A DNA stretch of 64,000 bases, taken from positions 372,001 to 436,000 of the forward strand of contig CAWEBZ010000012.1 in assembly GCA_963807425.1 (NCBI GenBank). Reading direction: 5' to 3'. Numbering within the stretch: position 1 is the first letter of the stretch; each line of letters opens with the position of its first letter. A program made the translations under genes and the position numbers. This DNA is from VRUE01 sp963807425. GTDB taxonomy: Bacteria > Actinomycetota > Thermoleophilia > Solirubrobacterales > 70-9. The notes beneath the pieces were generated by a model that saw only the letters and a program-made list of their open reading frames with translations, ran no database searches and was not told where the DNA came from. Below, piece after piece: positions 8,777 to 18,130 of this stretch.

Positions 8777-9588
8777 TCAAGGGCGACGCGCGTCTCGCGC
8801 AGGAAGTCGCCAACCGCATCTGCGGCGGCCCCAGAGGAGCCTGCCTCATCAGCAGCGCGAACCAGGCGGCTGCCGACGATCACCCCGTCGGCGAGGTGGC
8901 CCACCTGCGCGGCCTGCTCGGGCGTGCCGATCCCGAAGCCAACCGCAACCGGAACCTCCGCCTCGGCCTTGGTCTCGGCGACGAGGTCGGCCAGCGCTGG
9001 CGGGATCTCGTCGCGCTCCCCCGTCGTGCCCACGGTGGAGACGACGTAGACGAAGCCGAGCGCCGTGGCGCAGATCCTGGCGCGGCGCTCGACGGGCGTC
9101 GTCGGCGCAACCAGGGGGACGAGGGCGAGACCGGCGCCGGCAAAGGCCTCGCGCACGTCCTCCGCCTCCCCTAGCGGCAGATCCGGAATGATCGCCCCAG
9201 CGGCGCCAACCGCCGCGATGCGACGGGCGAACTCAGGCGCGCCGCCGTTGGCGAAAACCATGTTCGTGTAGACCATGAAGACGACGGGGACGCGATCGGA
9301 GACGAACTCGCAGATCTCCAGCGCAGTGCCTAGTGTCGCCCCCGCTTTGAGCGCAGCCGTGGCGGCTGCGTGGATCGTCGGGCCGTCGGCCAGCGGGTCC
9401 GAGAAGGGCACCCCGAGCTCGATCAGGTCGGCTCCCGAATCGGCATAGGAGCCGGCAACCGCGAGCGAAGACTCACGATCGGGGAAGCCGGCCATCATGT
9501 AGGGCATCAGGGCGGCGCGGTTCTCGGCGCGGGCGGCATCGAACGCCCCCGCGATTCGCTCGACCCCGGTCAGCGTCGCCTCAGCCAC
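8767..9588 (-). CDS. trpA: Tryptophan synthase alpha chain
   Basis: TrpA cleaves indole-3-glycerol phosphate to indole and glyceraldehyde 3-phosphate. The 273-residue chain has MPYMMAGFPD, IELGVPFSDPLADGP (catalytic Glu and Asp), PDLPLGEAED and VVSTVGTTGERD, all expected positions of the TIM barrel. The GTG start overlaps the end of trpB by 8 bp, consistent with translational coupling of the two subunits. Its last codons lie in the arm of palindrome G. It is the final gene of the interrupted trp operon. Confidence 0.97.
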   Translation of the reverse strand: MAEATLTGVERIAGAFDAARAENRAALMPYMMAGFPDRESSLAVAGSYADSGADLIELGVPFSDPLADGPTIHAAATAALKAGATLGTALEICEFVSDRVPVVFMVYTNMVFANGGAPEFARRIAAVGAAGAIIPDLPLGEAEDVREAFAGAGLALVPLVAPTTPVERRARICATALGFVYVVSTVGTTGERDEIPPALADLVAETKAEAEVPVAVGFGIGTPEQAAQVGHLADGVIVGSRLVRAADEAGSSGAAADAVGDFLRETRVALEAG

Positions 9589-10747
9589 CCGTTTGCTCCA
9601 TCACCTCAGCGAGATCCTTGTCGCCGCGGCCCGAAAGGCAGACGATGTCGTAACCCTCGCCGCCGCCGTTCTCGAGCAGCCAGGCGAGTGCGTGCGAGGA
9701 CTCCAGCGCCGGGATGATCCCCTCCAGCCGGCAAAGCTCAGCGAAGGCGGCAAGCGCCTGCGCGTCGGTGATCGCGAAGTAGCTGGCCCGGCCGGTGTCG
9801 CGCAGGTAAGCGTGCTCGGGCCCCACCCCGGGATAGTCGAGCCCAGCCGAGACCGAGTGGGCCTCGAGGATCTGCCCCTCCTCATCGGCGAGTACCGAGG
9901 AGAGCGATCCGTGCAGGACACCGGTGCGTCCCGCACCCAACGAGGCACCATGGCGGTCGGTGTCCACGCCCTCCCCCGCCGCCTCAACGCCGATCAGTGC
10001 AACCTCCTCGTCCGCGATGAAGGGGGTGAAGATGCCGATCGAGTTCGAGCCGCCACCGACGCAGGCAATCACCCGCGTCGGCAACCCGCCCTCGGCGGCG
10101 AGTGCCTGCTCACGCGCCTCCTCGCCGATCACTCGCTGCAGGTCGCGGACCAGCGCGGGGAACGGTGCCGGGCCGACCGCGGAGCCGATGATGTAGTGGG
10201 TCGTGCCGGCGCTAGCGACCCAGTCGCGAATCGCCGCGCTGCTCGCCTCCTTCAGCGTGCGCATGCCTGCCTCGACCGGGACGACCTCGGCCCCGAGCAG
10301 GCCCATGCGCTCGACGTTCGGCCGCTGGCGGCGGATGTCCTCGCTACCCATGTAGACGACGCACTCGAGGTCGAGCAAGGCGCAGGCGGTAGCCGTTGCC
10401 ACCCCGTGCTGCCCGGCCCCCGTCTCGGCGATCACCCGCGGCTTGCCCATTCGCTGGGCGAGCAGCGCCTGGCCGATCGCGTTGTTGATCTTGTGAGCGC
10501 CGGTGTGGGCGAGGTCCTCTCGCTTCAGATAGACCCTCCGTCCGGCGCGCTCTGAGAGCCGGTCGGCGCGATAAAGCGGCGTCGGGCGGCCGATGAAGTC
10601 GCGGTGCAACAGCGCCAGCCGCTCGCGGAAAGCCGCGTCCTCCCGCGCCTCGGCCCAGGCGGCGGTCAGCTCGTCGAGCGCTGCGATCAGCGTCTCCGGC
10701 ACGTAGCGACCCCCGTAGGGGCCAAATCGCTCCTCGACCATGGTCAT
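9581..10747 (-). CDS. trpB: Tryptophan synthase beta chain
   Basis: TrpB condenses indole with serine using PLP. The 388-residue protein carries the PLP lysine in HTGAHKINNA, AETGAGQHG, GRPTPLY, the phosphate-binding VGGGSNSIG, and SAGLDYPGVGPEH. This is the standard TrpB1 type that works with TrpA, not the longer TrpB2. The start ATG overlaps the trpF stop as ATGA; a second ATG two codons later is a minor alternative. Confidence 0.97.
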   Translation of the reverse strand: MTMVEERFGPYGGRYVPETLIAALDELTAAWAEAREDAAFRERLALLHRDFIGRPTPLYRADRLSERAGRRVYLKREDLAHTGAHKINNAIGQALLAQRMGKPRVIAETGAGQHGVATATACALLDLECVVYMGSEDIRRQRPNVERMGLLGAEVVPVEAGMRTLKEASSAAIRDWVASAGTTHYIIGSAVGPAPFPALVRDLQRVIGEEAREQALAAEGGLPTRVIACVGGGSNSIGIFTPFIADEEVALIGVEAAGEGVDTDRHGASLGAGRTGVLHGSLSSVLADEEGQILEAHSVSAGLDYPGVGPEHAYLRDTGRASYFAITDAQALAAFAELCRLEGIIPALESSHALAWLLENGGGEGYDIVCLSGRGDKDLAEVMEQTGG

Positions 10748-11379
10748 GTCGCTGAGACGCTAACGACCCCGGCGGCCTCGAAGAAGGCCGTCATCGCACC
10801 GTAGTCCTTGCGGCCGGGCTCTGCCTCGACGCCGCTTGCCACGTCGACCGCGAACGGGTGGGCGACGGCAATCGCCTCGGCGACGTTCTCGGGACGCAGC
10901 CCGCCGGCGACGATCGCCGGCACCTCGGAGCGATGCCCCCGCAGCAGCCCCCAGTCGAAGCTCTGCCCGGTACCGCCCCAGAGCCCTTTCCCGCGGCGGT
11001 CAAAGAGATGGAAGTCGGTGCGAAAGGCCTCAGCACCGTGGACGTCGGCGGCGCTGGCGACATGAATCGCCTTGATCACCTTGACCCCGGTTCGCCGCGC
11101 CACCTCGCCGCAGAACGCCGGCCCCTCTGCCCCGTTCAGCTGCACCATCGTCAAGCCCGCGTTCTCAACGGCCTTCGCAACTTCCTCCAGCTCGGGATTG
11201 ACGAAGACCCCAACCACCTCGCACTTGCGCCTGAACGCAGCTCCAATTCGCACCGCCTCGGCCGGCTCGCAGCATCGTGGGCTCTTGTCGTAGTGAACGA
11301 GGCCGACAGCCCAGGCCCCAAGCCTCACAGCCTCGGCCGCGTCATCCAGATTCGTGATCCCACAGATCTTGACCCTCAC
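10744..11379 (-). CDS. trpF: Phosphoribosylanthranilate isomerase
   Basis: TrpF converts N-(5'-phosphoribosyl)anthranilate to the carboxyphenylamino ribulotide. Signatures are VKICGITNLDDA with the catalytic Cys, TMVQLNG, and IVAGGLRPENV followed by DVASGVE with the catalytic Asp. Length (211 residues) is normal and the start is GTG. Many actinobacteria lack trpF and use PriA for both his and trp; here a dedicated trpF is kept. It is separated from trpC by the htrA-like gene. Confidence 0.95.
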   Translation of the reverse strand: MRVKICGITNLDDAAEAVRLGAWAVGLVHYDKSPRCCEPAEAVRIGAAFRRKCEVVGVFVNPELEEVAKAVENAGLTMVQLNGAEGPAFCGEVARRTGVKVIKAIHVASAADVHGAEAFRTDFHLFDRRGKGLWGGTGQSFDWGLLRGHRSEVPAIVAGGLRPENVAEAIAVAHPFAVDVASGVEAEPGRKDYGAMTAFFEAAGVVSVSAT

Positions 11380-11424
11380 ACGCTCCAGAGTACGCGAGCG
11401 GATGCGGCGACAGGACCCGCGCGC

Positions 11425-12624
11425 CTATTCGGCGGAGTCCGGCCTGACGCCGAGCGTGACGGTCACGGTTTTCGTCTTGCCATCGCGCATGATCGTCAGC
11501 TCCAGCTTGTCGCCGGGCTTGGCGCTGTTGACGGTGCTGATCACCTCGTCCATCGAGGTGATCGGGTCGCCGTCGACCTCGGTGATTATGTCGCCGCCGA
11601 GCTCGACTCTGGCTCCTTCGATCGTCGCTTCGGTGGTGCCGCCCTTCAGTCCCGCTTTGTCGGCGGGGCCGTCCTCGACGACTTCGGCAAGCAGCACGCC
11701 TTTGTCGACGGGCAGGTTCAGGGCGCTGGAGAGCTGGGGGGTGATGGTGCCGCCGTTGACCCCGAGGAAGGCGTGCTCGACCTCGCCGTCGTCCATCAGC
11801 TGACGGACGACGTCGCTGGCAGTGTTGATCGGCACGGCGAAGCCGATGCCAACATTGCCTCCAGAGCGGGTCTGGATCTGTGAGTTGATCCCGATCACGC
11901 TGCCGTCGGCACCGATCAGCGGCCCGCCGGAGTTACCGGGGTTGATCGCCGCATCGGTCTGGATCACGTGCGAGATCGAGAAGCCATTGGGCGCTTCGAT
12001 CTGTCGCTGCAGCGCCGAGACGATGCCGCTGGTCACCGTGCGGTCGAGCCCGAACGGGTTGCCGATCGCGATCACCGGATCACCGACCCGGACCTTCGAG
12101 GAATCGCCAAGCGCCAGCGGGTGCAGTTGGTCGGCGGGCACGTCGACCTTGAGCAGGGCAACGTCGGTGGCCGGGTCCGAGCCGATCACCTCCGCTGTGT
12201 GGCTCGTCTCCGAAGAGCCGAGGGTAACCTCGACCTGGTCCGCCCCTTCGACTACGTGGCTGTTGGTGATGACGTGCCCTTCGGTATCGATCAGGAAACC
12301 GGAGCCGGTCGCGGTGCCGCCACCTTCCGGCTGGCCGAATGGACTGGCGCCAGACGGTCCTTCCGAGGATTCGGCCGCGATGAAGGCAACGCCCTGGCCA
12401 TCGCGACGGTAGATCTGGTTAACGAGGCTGGCTTCGCTACCGGGCTCGTCGCTGGCCTGGCTGACGACGGGAGTGGCAACCGGAGTGGAGACAGTGTTGG
12501 TGGAGCCGCCCTCGGCCTCGATCCAGCCCGAGGCGATCGCAATCCAGCCGAAGGCGGCAACCACGGCCCCACCCAGGAGTGCGGAGAAGAACGGGGTGCG
12601 GAGAAGGCCTCTGGTCTTGCTCAT
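11425..12624 (-). CDS. HtrA/DegP-like membrane-anchored serine protease
   Basis: A trypsin-like protease with one PDZ domain, for extracytoplasmic protein quality control. Residues about 12-34 form a single N-terminal membrane anchor, followed by a Thr/Val/Ser-rich linker. The catalytic triad is visible: His in VITNSHVVEG, Asp in ATDVALLKV, Ser in NPGNSGGPL. The PDZ domain covers roughly residues 290-390 (GVLLAEVVEDGPADKAGLKG, then GDIITEVDGDPI). It lies on the same strand between trpC (72 bp upstream) and trpF (45 bp downstream), so it interrupts the trp operon. Whether it has its own promoter in the 72-bp gap is not clear. Confidence 0.93.
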   Translation of the reverse strand: MSKTRGLLRTPFFSALLGGAVVAAFGWIAIASGWIEAEGGSTNTVSTPVATPVVSQASDEPGSEASLVNQIYRRDGQGVAFIAAESSEGPSGASPFGQPEGGGTATGSGFLIDTEGHVITNSHVVEGADQVEVTLGSSETSHTAEVIGSDPATDVALLKVDVPADQLHPLALGDSSKVRVGDPVIAIGNPFGLDRTVTSGIVSALQRQIEAPNGFSISHVIQTDAAINPGNSGGPLIGADGSVIGINSQIQTRSGGNVGIGFAVPINTASDVVRQLMDDGEVEHAFLGVNGGTITPQLSSALNLPVDKGVLLAEVVEDGPADKAGLKGGTTEATIEGARVELGGDIITEVDGDPITSMDEVISTVNSAKPGDKLELTIMRDGKTKTVTVTLGVRPDSAE

Positions 12625-12695
12625 GACAGCGAATCTAAAGCTGGACTTTGAATCGTTCCTAAACGGCCTCGAAAAACTCGCTGAAGGCGCAGCGC

Positions 12696-13496
12696 TTAGG
12701 GCAGGTGGTGCTCGCGTGTGCCCTCGTCGGCACCGGTCAGCTCACGCGTCTTCGCCTCGGGGTCGGCAGCGCTCATCAGGGCACCCCCGATCAGCACCGC
12801 GTCGACACCAACCCGCTCCAGCTCTTCCAGCTCGGCCCGAGAGGAGATGCCGCTCTCGGCGACGACGGTCTTGCCAGCCGGCACGTCCGGCATCAGCTCG
12901 TACGTGGTCGCGATGTCGACCCGCTGCTCGTCGAGGTCGCGATTGTTGATCCCGATCGCGTCGGCGTCGAGCTCCAGCGCCCGCTGCAGCTCCTCAGCAT
13001 CGTGGACCTCGACCAGGCAGTCGAGGTCGAGCCCGCGTGCCTCCTCATACATCGACCGCAGCGCGCCGTCGTCGAGGGCGCGAACGATGAGCAGCACGGC
13101 GTCGGCGCCGTTGACCGCCGCCTCGTAGAGCTGGTAGGGATCGACGATGAAGTCCTTGCGCAGGATCGGCAGGTCGCAGGCAGCCCTGGCCGCCCGCAGG
13201 TCCTCGAGCGAGCCGCCGAAGTGGCGCTCGTCGGTGAGGACGGAGAGCGCCGCCGCGCCGCCGCGCTCGTAGGCGGCCACCTGCGCCTCGACCGACGCCG
13301 AGGCGGAGATCTCACCGGCGCTCGGCGAGCGCCGCTTGAACTCGGCGATCACCGAGAGCCCGGGGCGCACCAGCGCCTCGCTGAAGGGCCGGTCCTCGCC
13401 CCGGCTGTGCAGGCGGGACTCGAGGTCCGCCTGCGGGACCTGCCCGCGGCGCTCCTTCACCTCTTCCCGCGCGGCTGCGATGAGCTGCTCGATCAT
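12696..13496 (-). CDS. trpC: Indole-3-glycerol phosphate synthase
   Basis: TrpC closes the indole ring. The 266-residue chain shows AEFKRRSPSAG (catalytic Lys), ILRKDFIVDPYQLYEA, GINNRDLDEQRVD and VAESGISSR. The ATG at 13496 gives the normal family N-terminus; the frame is open further upstream, but only as the complement of trpD. It follows trpD by 20 bp. Confidence 0.96.
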   Translation of the reverse strand: MIEQLIAAAREEVKERRGQVPQADLESRLHSRGEDRPFSEALVRPGLSVIAEFKRRSPSAGEISASASVEAQVAAYERGGAAALSVLTDERHFGGSLEDLRAARAACDLPILRKDFIVDPYQLYEAAVNGADAVLLIVRALDDGALRSMYEEARGLDLDCLVEVHDAEELQRALELDADAIGINNRDLDEQRVDIATTYELMPDVPAGKTVVAESGISSRAELEELERVGVDAVLIGGALMSAADPEAKTRELTGADEGTREHHLP

Positions 13497-13516
13497 TGCC
13501 ACTTGAGAAGAGAAGC

Positions 13517-14548
13517 CTAGTCGGCGAGCTCGTTGGTAGCCGCAACCAGCCGCCCGAGAAGCTCCCGCGCGGCGCCGGAGTCCACTACCGCGGTGGCCTT
13601 CTCCACCCCGTCGGCGAGGCTCTCGGCGACGCCGCCGACGAAGATCGCGGCGCCAGCGTTGAGCAGGACGAGATCGCGGCGTGGGCCGGTCTCCCCTGCC
13701 AGCACGGCGCGCGAGGCAGCAGCGTTCTCCTCCGGGGTGCCGCCAGCCACCTGCTCCAGCTCCGCCCCGGCGAGACCGAGATCGCGAGCCTCGACGAAGC
13801 TCTCCTCCGTCCTGCCATCGGCGACTTCGATCACCCGGGTGCGAGCCGAGATCGAGAGCTCGTCGACCCCGTCCTCGGCCGTAACGACCATCGCGTGCAC
13901 GCTGCCCAGCCCGACCAGCGCCTCGGCGATCGTCTCCTGGTAGTGACGATCGGAGACGCCGAGCAGCTGCCGCTGCGCCCCCGCCGGGTTTGTCAGCGAC
14001 CCGAGGAAGTTGAAGATCGTCCGCACCCCGAGCTCCCTGCGAACCGGCACGACGTTGGCCATCGCCGCGTGATGACGGGGGGCGAACATGAAGCCGAAGC
14101 CGATCTCGTCGATACAGCGGCCCACCTGCTCGGGCGTGAGCTCGATGTTGACGCCGAGCGCCTCGAGCAGGTCGGCGGAGCCGCACTTGCTCGTGTAGGA
14201 GCGATTGCCGTGCTTGGCGACAGCGCAGCCGGCCGCCGCCGCGATCAGGGCCGCCGTGGTCGAGACGTTGAAAGTGGACGGCCCGCCGCCGGTCCCGGCG
14301 GTGTCGACCAGGTCCGCTCTTGAACTTACGACGGGGGTCGCAAGCGAGCGCATCGTCCGCGCCAGGCCGACCAGCTCGGGCACCGTCTCGCCCTTTGCCC
14401 GCAGCGCGATCAGGAAGGCGCCGGTCTGGACCGGATCGGTCCGTCCCTCCATGATCTCGGCCAGCACCGCGGAGGCGTGGTCGGCGGTGAGGTGGTCACC
14501 GGCGCAGACCGCGTCGATCGCCCTGCTGACAACGTCGTTAGGAGCCAT
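13517..14548 (-). CDS. trpD: Anthranilate phosphoribosyltransferase
   Basis: TrpD transfers phosphoribose from PRPP to anthranilate. The 343-residue protein contains the PRPP loop DTAGTGGGPSTFNVST, AKHGNRSYTSKCGSAD, FAPRHHAAM and LGSLTNPAGA. It overlaps the end of trpG by 11 bp, so the two are translationally coupled. It is a stand-alone enzyme, not fused to the glutaminase as in some enteric bacteria. Confidence 0.97.
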   Translation of the reverse strand: MAPNDVVSRAIDAVCAGDHLTADHASAVLAEIMEGRTDPVQTGAFLIALRAKGETVPELVGLARTMRSLATPVVSSRADLVDTAGTGGGPSTFNVSTTAALIAAAAGCAVAKHGNRSYTSKCGSADLLEALGVNIELTPEQVGRCIDEIGFGFMFAPRHHAAMANVVPVRRELGVRTIFNFLGSLTNPAGAQRQLLGVSDRHYQETIAEALVGLGSVHAMVVTAEDGVDELSISARTRVIEVADGRTEESFVEARDLGLAGAELEQVAGGTPEENAAASRAVLAGETGPRRDLVLLNAGAAIFVGGVAESLADGVEKATAVVDSGAARELLGRLVAATNELAD

Positions 14549-15110
14549 CGCCGTTCCCGAGGAAGTTCTTCAGCAGGTGCTTGCCCTGAGGGGTCAGCAC
14601 CGACTCCGGGTGGAACTGGACCCCCTCGGCGGGCAGCTCACGATGGCGGGCGCCCATCACCACGTCGCCGAGGCTGGCGCTCAGCTCGAGCTCATCCGGC
14701 AGGTCCGGATCGGCGACGAGCGAGTGGTAGCGGCCGGCGACGAGCGGGCTCGGCAGGCCTGTGTAGACGGTGCGCCCGTCATGCTCGATCTCGGCCTCCT
14801 TGCCGTGAACCGGCTCGCCCTGGACGGTGCGGCCGCCGAAGGCCTCGACCAGCGACTGGTGGCCGAGGCAAACCCCGAGCACGGGGGTGCCGGCCTCGGC
14901 AAAGCTGCGGATCGCCTCGACCGAGATCCCCGCCTCGGCGGGCGTGCACGGCCCAGGTGAAACCACGAGACGGTCGGTGCCACGCCCTAGCAACTCCTCC
15001 ACCGTCGCCTTGTCGTTGCGGACGACGTCGACCTCCGCCCCCAGCTCGCCCAGGTACTGGACCAGGTTGTAGGTGAAGCTGTCGTAGTTGTCGATGATTA
15101 GGACTCGCAT
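14538..15110 (-). CDS. trpG: Anthranilate synthase glutaminase subunit
   Basis: Class I glutamine amidotransferase supplying ammonia to TrpE. It shows the N-terminal IIDNYDSFTYNLVQYLG, SPGPCTPAEAG, the nucleophile elbow GVCLGHQ and the His/Glu pair in VQFHPESVLTPQG. The ATG at 15110 is preferred over an in-frame TTG at 15122, which overlaps trpE. In many bacteria the same subunit also serves p-aminobenzoate synthesis; no separate pabA is in this window. Confidence 0.96.
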   Translation of the reverse strand: MRVLIIDNYDSFTYNLVQYLGELGAEVDVVRNDKATVEELLGRGTDRLVVSPGPCTPAEAGISVEAIRSFAEAGTPVLGVCLGHQSLVEAFGGRTVQGEPVHGKEAEIEHDGRTVYTGLPSPLVAGRYHSLVADPDLPDELELSASLGDVVMGARHRELPAEGVQFHPESVLTPQGKHLLKNFLGNGDGS

Positions 15111-15112
15111 CG

Positions 15113-16621
15113 CTAGACCCAATCGGGTTGCTCGCAGGCCAGCTCGACAGCACGGAAGACCGCCTTGGCCTTGTTGACCGACTCGTTGTACTCGTAGGCC
15201 GGCTTCGCGTCGGCGACGGTGCCGCCGCCGGCCTGTACGTGGATCTGACCATCCTTGACCACGACGGTGCGGATGTGGATCGCCGTGTCGAGATCGCCGT
15301 TCCAGGAGAGGTAACCGATCGCGCCGCCGTAGGAGCAGCGCTTAACCGGCTCCAGCTCGTCGATGATCTGCATCGCGCGCACCTTTGGAGCGCCGGAGAG
15401 CGTTCCCGCCGGCAGCGCCGAGCGCAGCACGTCCATCGCACCGACTCCGTCACGCAGGGTCCCCGAGACCTGGCTGACGATGTGGAGGACGTGGGAGTAG
15501 GTCTCGACCACCATCAGCTCGTCGACGCCGACCGTGCCGTACTCGCAGACCCGCCCCAGGTCGTTGCGGCCGAGGTCGACCAGCATCACGTGCTCCGCCC
15601 GCTCCTTGGGGTCGTTGATGAGACGCTCGGCAAGGCGGCGGTCCTCCTCCTCGTCGGTGCCACGCGGGTAGGTGCCGGCGATCGGGCGGGTCTCGACCCG
15701 GCGGCCGTTGACTTTGACCAGCGGCTCGGGCGAGGCGCCGGCGATCTGGAAGTCACCGAACTCGAGGTAGTACATGTAAGGGGAGGGATTGACCGCGCGC
15801 AGGCCGCGGTAGATCGAGAACGCCTCCACCGGGGCCGGGGCCGAGAAGCGCTGCGAAGGGACGACCTGGAAGGCATCGCCGGCGTGGACGTAGGAGACGA
15901 TCCGCTCGACCGCCGCTTCGAACTGCTCGCGCTCCATGTTGGAGGCGAAGCGCGGCGGCTCGGCGAGGACCGGGGACTCCGGTGCCGGGACGGCACCGCG
16001 CAGGCGCTGGCGAGCGTCGGCGATCGCCGCCGCGGCACGCTCGTAGGCAGCATCGATGCCGCCCTCGTCGTCGGCGAAGGCGCAGGCCATGATCGTCAGC
16101 TCGTGGCGCAGGTGGTCGAAGACGAGCAGCAGGTCGGTGACCATCAGCGCCATGTCGGGGAGCCCGAGCGGATCGGGATTGGGGTCGCCGAGCGGCTCGA
16201 CCGTTCGCACCAGGTCGTAGCCGAAGAAGCCCACCGCCCCGCCGCAGAACGGGGGCAGGCCCTCGACCGGCGCGAGCTGGAAGCTCTCGAGGTGCTCGGC
16301 GACTGCCGCGTAAGGATCCGGGGCCTCGCTTGCCGCTCCGGCGGCGTCGGAGAGCACCCCGTCGCTCCAACGCAGCACCGAGCGGGGGCGGAAGCCGACG
16401 AAGGAATAGCGACCGACCTGGCCCTGCTCCGCCGACTCGAGCAGGAAGCAGGGCGCGCCCTCGGGCTCTCCCGCGCGCAGCTTGAGGAAAGCGGAGACGG
16501 GCGTCTCGCAGTCGTCGACGAGGCGCAGGCTCACCGGAACGACGTTGCCCTGGGCGGTCAGGGCGCGCGCCTCCTCCAGGCTCGGCTCGAGGCGCAGCTC
16601 GGAGTCAGCGGCGACGGCCAT
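15113..16621 (-). CDS. trpE: Anthranilate synthase component I
   Basis: TrpE converts chorismate to anthranilate with ammonia from TrpG. The 502-residue protein has the tryptophan-binding LLESA near residue 75, indicating feedback inhibition, and the chorismate-binding core: RPIAGTYPRG, DLGRNDLGRV, PAGTLSGAPK and AGGGTVADAKP. The ATG at 16621 overlaps hisIE by 17 bp, leaving no room for a leader peptide or attenuator. Control must come from further upstream or from enzyme feedback. Confidence 0.97.
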   Translation of the reverse strand: MAVAADSELRLEPSLEEARALTAQGNVVPVSLRLVDDCETPVSAFLKLRAGEPEGAPCFLLESAEQGQVGRYSFVGFRPRSVLRWSDGVLSDAAGAASEAPDPYAAVAEHLESFQLAPVEGLPPFCGGAVGFFGYDLVRTVEPLGDPNPDPLGLPDMALMVTDLLLVFDHLRHELTIMACAFADDEGGIDAAYERAAAAIADARQRLRGAVPAPESPVLAEPPRFASNMEREQFEAAVERIVSYVHAGDAFQVVPSQRFSAPAPVEAFSIYRGLRAVNPSPYMYYLEFGDFQIAGASPEPLVKVNGRRVETRPIAGTYPRGTDEEEDRRLAERLINDPKERAEHVMLVDLGRNDLGRVCEYGTVGVDELMVVETYSHVLHIVSQVSGTLRDGVGAMDVLRSALPAGTLSGAPKVRAMQIIDELEPVKRCSYGGAIGYLSWNGDLDTAIHIRTVVVKDGQIHVQAGGGTVADAKPAYEYNESVNKAKAVFRAVELACEQPDWV

Positions 16622-17219
16622 TGAGCACTTCCATCGCCGCGGACTGGGGCACCTCGCGCTGGGCGAGCAGGACAGCGAGGTGGTAGAGCAGGTCCGCTGC
16701 CTCTTCGGCGACCCGCTCGTCGGACTCCTCGTGTGCGGCGCGGACCACCTCCTCTGCCTCCTCCTCGACCTTCTCGCCGATCAAGTGCGGGTCGTCGAGC
16801 AGCTTCACCGTGTAGCTGCCCTCGGGCCGCTCGGCCGCGCGGCTGCGCAGCGTCCGCTCCAGAGTCGCCAGCGCCTCGTGGACGGCCGGCGCAGGCTCCC
16901 CGTCGCCGTCCAGCAAACGGTGGAAGCAGCTGCGCTCCCCGGTGTGGCAGGCGGGCCCGGTCGGCTCGACCAGGGCGACGATCGCGTCGCCGTCACAGTC
17001 GTAGCGCAGCTGGCGCAGCTTCAGCACGTTGCCTGAGGTTTCCCCCTTGCGCCAGATCTCCTCGCGCGAGCGGCTGTAGAAGTGGAGCTCGCCGGTCTCG
17101 ACGGTCAATTGCAGCGACTCCGCATTGACATAGGCGAGCGTCAGCACCTCGCCGCTGGCGAAGTCCTGCGCCACGCACGGCACCAGGCCGCGTTCGTCGA
17201 ATTGAACCTGCTCGAACAT
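16605..17219 (-). CDS. hisI: Bifunctional phosphoribosyl-AMP cyclohydrolase / phosphoribosyl-ATP pyrophosphatase
   Basis: Two histidine-pathway steps fused (HisIE). The N-terminal HisI half has RQLRYDCDGDAIVALVEPTG and PACHTGERSCFHR, which hold the metal-binding Cys and His residues. The C-terminal HisE half has LIGEKVEEEAEEVVRAA and EEAADLLYHL, the acidic helices of the pyrophosphatase. The ATG at 17219 is preferred to an in-frame TTG one codon upstream. No other his gene is nearby: this gene is detached from the his operon and inserted between era and trpE. Confidence 0.95.
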   Translation of the reverse strand: MFEQVQFDERGLVPCVAQDFASGEVLTLAYVNAESLQLTVETGELHFYSRSREEIWRKGETSGNVLKLRQLRYDCDGDAIVALVEPTGPACHTGERSCFHRLLDGDGEPAPAVHEALATLERTLRSRAAERPEGSYTVKLLDDPHLIGEKVEEEAEEVVRAAHEESDERVAEEAADLLYHLAVLLAQREVPQSAAMEVLNGRRR

Positions 17220-17236
17220 CAAGCAATCGTAGTTGG

Positions 17237-18130
17237 CTACTCGATGCCCAGCCGGTCGAGAAGATCCGCGTCGCGGCGCCAGCGGCTGCGCACCCGGACC
17301 TGGAGCTCGAGGTGGACCTTGGCGCCGAGCTCGGCTTCGAGCGAGCGCCGGGCTGCGGTGCCGATCTCGCCGACCTTGGCGCCCCCCTTGCCGATCAGGA
17401 TCCCCTTCTGCGACTCGGTCTCGGCCCAGATCTCAGCGGCGACCTCGACCAGCCCGTCGGGTCGCTCCGAGATCTCTTTCACCGCGACCTCGACCGAGTG
17501 CGGGACCTCGTCGCGGGTGCGGTTGAGGACCTGCTCGCGGATCAGCTCCGCCAGCAGCAGCTCGCTCGACTGGTCGCTGTGGTCCTGCGGCGGGTACATG
17601 TAGGGGCCCTCCGGGACCAGCTCGCCGAGGCGCTGCACCAGCGCCTCCAGCCCCTCCCCCGTGCGAGCGCTGATCGGGAATACCTCGTCGACGCCCTCTA
17701 GCTCGGCCGCCTCGGAGAGAACCGGGACCATCTCGTTCGGCCCGATTCGGTCGGCCTTGTTGACGGCGCAGATCACCGGCAGATCGGCGCCGGCGTCAAG
17801 CAGGGCGCGGGCGATGAAGCGGTCGCCGGGACCAACCCCCTCCTCCCCGTTGATCACGATCAGGGCCAGGTCGGAATCGGCCAGCTCACGCTCGACCCGC
17901 TTCTGCATCCGCTCGGTGAGGATGTCGCGGGGACGCTGCACGCCTGGCAGGTCGACGAGAACGAGTTGTCGCCCGGCCTCGAGGTCGGTGTGGATGCCGC
18001 GAATCGCCCGTCGCGTCGTCTGCGGGCGCATCGAGACGATCGCGACGCGACTGCCGACGATCTCGTTGACCAGCGTCGACTTGCCGACGTTGGGCCGGCC
18101 TGCGAGTCCAATGAATCCGGAGCGGGTCAC
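17237..18130 (-). CDS. era: GTPase Era
   Basis: Era is a ribosome-associated GTPase for 16S rRNA maturation and 30S assembly. The G1 motif is GLAGRPNVGKSTL, G3 is DLPGVQRP, G4 is NKADRIG, and G5 is ISARTGEG. The C-terminal KH domain carries ILIGKGGAKVGEIGTAAR, which binds the 3' end of 16S rRNA. Length (297) is typical. The GTG start overlaps ybeY by 4 bp. Confidence 0.97.
   Translation of the reverse strand: MTRSGFIGLAGRPNVGKSTLVNEIVGSRVAIVSMRPQTTRRAIRGIHTDLEAGRQLVLVDLPGVQRPRDILTERMQKRVERELADSDLALIVINGEEGVGPGDRFIARALLDAGADLPVICAVNKADRIGPNEMVPVLSEAAELEGVDEVFPISARTGEGLEALVQRLGELVPEGPYMYPPQDHSDQSSELLLAELIREQVLNRTRDEVPHSVEVAVKEISERPDGLVEVAAEIWAETESQKGILIGKGGAKVGEIGTAARRSLEAELGAKVHLELQVRVRSRWRRDADLLDRLGIE

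Noticed and set aside
16605..17236. Trp attenuator or T-box before trpE
   Set aside because: hisIE overlaps trpE by 17 bp, and era-hisIE are 17 bp apart; there is no room for a leader.
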